Source: Eubacterium sp. CAG:180
GTDB lineage: Bacteria > Bacillota > Clostridia > Oscillospirales > Acutalibacteraceae
Assembly (NCBI GenBank): GCA_000432435.1
Contig: HF993136.1
Span: 90,626-154,625, forward strand
Direction: 5' to 3'
DNA: 64,000 nt
The notes beneath the pieces were generated by a model that made no database searches, was not told where the DNA came from, and worked only from the letters and a program-made list of their open reading frames with translations. How positions within the stretch are numbered: position 1 is the first letter of the stretch; every line of letters begins with the position of its first letter. Position numbers and translations under genes: made by a program. Shown here one piece after another: positions 61,059 to 64,000 of the stretch.

Positions 61059-63362
61059 TTATTGAGCTTTGGTAGCCTCTGCGGCTTTTGTGGCCTCGGG
61101 AGCTTTTGTCGTCTCAGCAGCCGCCTTTGTTGTTTCTGCCGGCTTAGTGCTACCGTCGGTTGTCTTTTTGGTCTCTCCCTCGATCTTGCCATCCTTACTT
61201 CCGCCGCCGGAGCAAGATGTACAATAGCCCGGCATATTGCTCTTTGAGAACCAACCGGTTGCGCGACTCGAACATCCGCTGCCCGCAAGCAAGCCAGTCT
61301 TTGTACAATATTCTTTTTGCTCAACAATAGATGAGAATTTTGTAAAATCTTTAGAAGCGAGTCCTTTATTAACTCTGTTCATAACCTCATCAAATATTTT
61401 ACCCGCCGGATTGCCCGAAACATAATTCGAAAGCTGCTTAGGAGTATCGCAGCCATACCAAACTGCAGCTACATAATACGGGGAACCTCCGCAGAACCAA
61501 CGATCCTTATCCTCGGTTGTGGTACCGGTTTTCGCAAACAGTTTCATATTGTTAAGGCCGTAATTGCGCGCGGTAGCTTCACCTGCCGTATCGGTAACAA
61601 CGGTTTGCAGAAGCTCATTCATAATATCCGCAGTATCCTGAGACATAATCTGATCGCCATCGGTCTCGTCATGTTGAAGGTATACCATAGTACCGCTTGA
61701 ATTTGTAACCTTATAGTAACAGTATGGGTCGTAATATTTACCGCCGTTTCCGAAGGTGGCATATGCGGCTGCCATCTGAAGAGTTGATACTCCCTTACTT
61801 GTACCGCCTACGGCAAGCGACGAGGCGTTCTTATCAACATCATAGAGATGATCGAGTCTGAATTTGCCGTTGGCATACTTAAAGCTCAATTCATAACCCA
61901 TCTTTTTAAGGAGCTGCGCCGGTACGGTATTGTAAGACTTACAAATAGCTTTTTGTACGTTTACATACGAATCGGGAGAACCGGGGTCATTACCGTAGTT
62001 GACGGGACCCACTCCGCCGTCGCTGTAATAGTGAGGAATACCATAGTTCTTAACTCTTGTGCTCCAATAAGCATATTTTTCCTCTATTGCCGGTGTGTAA
62101 ACAGAGAGGGGCTTTATTGATGAACCGGGCTGCCTATACGAATTTGCCGCACGGTTAAGTCCGCGGTTTTCGGTCTTTTCTCCAGCTCCGCCTATCATAC
62201 CGAGCACTCTACCGCTGTAATCCATAATTGTCATAGCCGACTGAGCATCGGGAACATTTTTATTATAGGACGGGAATGATATTCTGTTTACATATACGTT
62301 TTCGAGAATATTCTGAACATTCATATCCACAGCGGAGTAGATGCGAAGTCCGCCCGAATAAATGAGCGTAGACGCCTGCGGCTTTGTATAGCCGTATTTA
62401 TCCATAAGGTCGGCAATAACTTTTTGAATAACGTAATCGACATAGTAGCTCTGAATGGTGGTAGTGGTCTGCTGCTGAGCGCTTGTAAGGTTTTCGCTCG
62501 GCACATAGCCCTCACTGTTCGTGAACACCATTGTGTAATTTATTGCTTCATTATACTGGTCTTCTGTTATTTTGCCCTGCTTAAGCATATTGTCAAGACA
62601 GACCTTTTGACGTTTTTTGTTTTCATCTGGGTGAATAAGCGGATCATATTTTGACGGAGATTGAGTTATTGCCGCCAAAGACGCACACTCCGCAAGATTA
62701 AGGTCCTGCACATTTTTTCCGAAATACTTTTCGGAGGCGGTCTGTACGCCATAACAGCCGTGGCTCATATAGACCGTATTCATATACGCCTCAAGTATTG
62801 TCTGCTTAGAGGCATTTTTCTCAAGGTTCAGCGCAGACAGTATTTCATAAAATTTACGATTTACGGTTTTGCCGTTTTCTCCCGTAAGATTTTTAATAAG
62901 CTGTTGAGTAAGGGTCGAACCGCCCTGCTTGAAGTGGTATCTAACCGCCGACGATAATGTTCTGAACCAGTCGACACCGCCGTGATCGTAAAAACGCTTA
63001 TCCTCAAGTGCAATATACGCATTCGCAAGATTTTGCGGTATAACGCTTTCATCCGGATTTTCGCTGTATGTTACCCAAACTCGGTTTTGTTCACCGTGAA
63101 GGCGCGAAAGCTCCGTGACTTCATTGTTGGTGTCATACGCATATATAATTGTGGTTTGATCTTGATTTTCTTTATATTCCTCAAGATTTATCTTACTGTC
63201 GCCGTTTACGTAAGACACCATAAACACAAGAAGATATAAGCATACAAAAACCGCGGTAAGCAAAAAGGTAAAAAGAACCGACAACAAAACCGTTGCGCCC
63301 TTACTGCGTTTTTTTCTGTTTTTAGGTACTCTCTTTGTGACTGCGCGTCGCTTTTGAGTCAT
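61059..63362 (-). CDS. Class A penicillin-binding protein (PBP1A-type)
   Basis: 767 residues. Short cytoplasmic basic tail, one membrane segment (about 23-50), glycosyltransferase domain GT51 (ALEDKRFYDHGGVDWFRT, GGSTLTQQL), transpeptidase domain with Ser in GSSIKPLSVY, KSYN-type SxN and LFAKTGTTTEDKDRW. The tail has a Cys-containing motif (EYCTKTG to CTSCSGGG) and ~40 residues of Lys/Thr/Ala/Pro repeats. Polymerises and crosslinks peptidoglycan. First gene of the PBP-pyr unit. Confidence 0.95.
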   Translation of the reverse strand: MTQKRRAVTKRVPKNRKKRSKGATVLLSVLFTFLLTAVFVCLYLLVFMVSYVNGDSKINLEEYKENQDQTTIIYAYDTNNEVTELSRLHGEQNRVWVTYSENPDESVIPQNLANAYIALEDKRFYDHGGVDWFRTLSSAVRYHFKQGGSTLTQQLIKNLTGENGKTVNRKFYEILSALNLEKNASKQTILEAYMNTVYMSHGCYGVQTASEKYFGKNVQDLNLAECASLAAITQSPSKYDPLIHPDENKKRQKVCLDNMLKQGKITEDQYNEAINYTMVFTNSEGYVPSENLTSAQQQTTTTIQSYYVDYVIQKVIADLMDKYGYTKPQASTLIYSGGLRIYSAVDMNVQNILENVYVNRISFPSYNKNVPDAQSAMTIMDYSGRVLGMIGGAGEKTENRGLNRAANSYRQPGSSIKPLSVYTPAIEEKYAYWSTRVKNYGIPHYYSDGGVGPVNYGNDPGSPDSYVNVQKAICKSYNTVPAQLLKKMGYELSFKYANGKFRLDHLYDVDKNASSLAVGGTSKGVSTLQMAAAYATFGNGGKYYDPYCYYKVTNSSGTMVYLQHDETDGDQIMSQDTADIMNELLQTVVTDTAGEATARNYGLNNMKLFAKTGTTTEDKDRWFCGGSPYYVAAVWYGCDTPKQLSNYVSGNPAGKIFDEVMNRVNKGLASKDFTKFSSIVEQKEYCTKTGLLAGSGCSSRATGWFSKSNMPGYCTSCSGGGSKDGKIEGETKKTTDGSTKPAETTKAAAETTKAPEATKAAEATKAQ

Positions 63363-63509
63363 ATTTTAAAGTCCTCCGTTTAAAAGATCGGATACGATAT
63401 AACTATACTGATTTATTGTAACACAAACCGTTGATTATTTCATCATAATTTTGAAAAAATATTATATTTTTCCTATTCTTGTCAAAAATAATATACGGAA
63501 GTGAATAAA

Positions 63510-63833
63510 ATGAAAAAAGCCTTACTTAAATGTATCGCCGCATCGGTGGCTGCTCTGACTTTATTAGGTGCCGTAACAGTGATAATTTTAAAATCTCCTA
63601 AAAAGAAAAGCAGCTTTACGGAAAGTGAAGAAACTACCGTTGCAGCACTTTACACCATAACCGACTATAACGGTAAAATAGCTTTATTTAAACGCGGATA
63701 CTCTATGCCGGTGGAAATCTTTGACGTAAATACAAATTCCCTGCCGCAAAGCGACAGGGAGCTTATAATTGTAGGTGTTACGGCTTATTCCGATGAAGAA
63801 GCACAAAAGCTTGTAGAGGATTACACAAGCTGA
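63510..63833 (+). CDS. BofC C-terminal-domain-like protein
   Basis: 107 residues. One N-terminal hydrophobic segment (signal or membrane anchor), a short linker, then a BofC_C-like domain: YTITDYNGKIALFKRGYSMPVEIFDVNTNSLPQSDRELI followed by a helix EEAQKLVEDY. BofC helps control the SpoIVB-BofA-SpoIVFB sigma-K checkpoint in Bacillus. The start ATG has GGAAGTGA upstream. Divergent from the PBP gene. Confidence 0.72.
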   Translation: MKKALLKCIAASVAALTLLGAVTVIILKSPKKKSSFTESEETTVAALYTITDYNGKIALFKRGYSMPVEIFDVNTNSLPQSDRELIIVGVTAYSDEEAQKLVEDYTS

Positions 63834-64000
63834 ATTTCAATTTTTACACGTTTTTTATCAGAGGGTAATTTTATTTCAAATGTTCCTTTGTCCCGCTCGT
63901 TAAAAACGGCTTTTTCTCCGTCAACTGTTACCACATAATTATTTTTGTCATTCATAACAACAAGCATTATGCTGTCTTTACCGTTATAATGCGAAACGTC
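63821..64000 (-). CDS. Hypothetical protein, C-terminal fragment at window edge
   Basis: 59 codons open from the right edge to a TAA, with regular beta-strand content (DSIMLVVMNDKNNYVVTVDG, GTFEIKLPSDKKRVKIEIQ). It overlaps the end of the BofC-like gene by 13 bases, tail to tail. Too short to classify. Confidence 0.55.
   Translation of the reverse strand, partial: DVSHYNGKDSIMLVVMNDKNNYVVTVDGEKAVFNERDKGTFEIKLPSDKKRVKIEIQLV

Overview
The window looks like a chromosomal segment of a low-to-mid GC, endospore-forming Clostridia-type Firmicute, probably a gut Oscillospiraceae/Ruminococcaceae-like organism. This is inferred from gene content only. The signs are: sigma-K checkpoint genes (bofA, an M23/M50 SpoIVFA-SpoIVFB-like pair, a BofC-domain protein), a SigH-like sigma factor, hprK-rapZ-whiA, PyrR attenuation, AGGAGG/GGTGA ribosome sites with frequent TTG and GTG starts, and host-glycan enzymes (GH2 beta-mannosidase, GH29 fucosidase, two GPH-type transporters). 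No CRISPR array, insertion sequence, prophage or rRNA was seen.

Layout. 1-6 kb: folE (cut by the left edge), a transglutaminase-like lipoprotein, a divergent LCP-domain protein, then tig-clpP-clpX. 6-13 kb: phosphoesterase, thrC, M19 dipeptidase, yraN, rnhB, rbgA, two tandem signal peptidases I, rplS with its own leader. 13-18 kb: DUF2344 and radical-SAM genes, M50 and M23 sporulation proteases, a 54-aa membrane peptide, tRNA-Val, bofA. 18-24 kb: plsY, a PyrR-type attenuator with pyrR-uraA, an aldose epimerase family gene, two structured RNAs and a DUF1292 gene. 24-31 kb: cytidylate kinase-like gene, tRNA-Leu, a membrane protein, and hprK-ROK kinase-murB-rapZ-whiA. 31-47 kb: GPH transporter, LysR, DUF1275, an unusual six-gene metallo-operon (34.9-40.2 kb), a second GPH transporter, beta-mannosidase, fucosidase, DUF1003. 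47-52.6 kb: tRNA-Pro, a cohesin-like surface protein, zinc ribbon protein, SigH-like factor, phosphoglucomutase, FkbM methyltransferase. 52.6-64 kb: PBP1A, pyrC, pyrF, carA-like, carB-like, pyrK, pyrD, ruvX on one strand, then a BofC-domain protein.

Two systems stand out. First, the CarA/CarB pair inside the pyr operon keeps full reading frames but has lost its catalytic residues: CarA has Gly for the glutaminase Cys and Thr for the catalytic His, and both CarB ATP-grasp halves lack their metal and nucleotide ligands, with about 60 residues deleted in the second half. The C-terminal allosteric domain is kept, so this looks like a retained pseudoenzyme complex. Second, a translationally coupled operon encodes a CooC-like nickel ATPase, two 2-hydroxyacyl-CoA dehydratase/benzoyl-CoA reductase-family subunits, their ATP-dependent activase, a 51-aa membrane peptide and a truncated CdhC/acetyl-CoA-synthase-like protein. 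Together they suggest an undescribed ATP-driven low-potential redox system.

There are also two good non-coding RNA candidates: a ~335-nt structured RNA with a near-consensus promoter, a 15-bp long-range helix and a terminator (22.74-23.08 kb), and a 6S-like RNA (23.70-23.89 kb).
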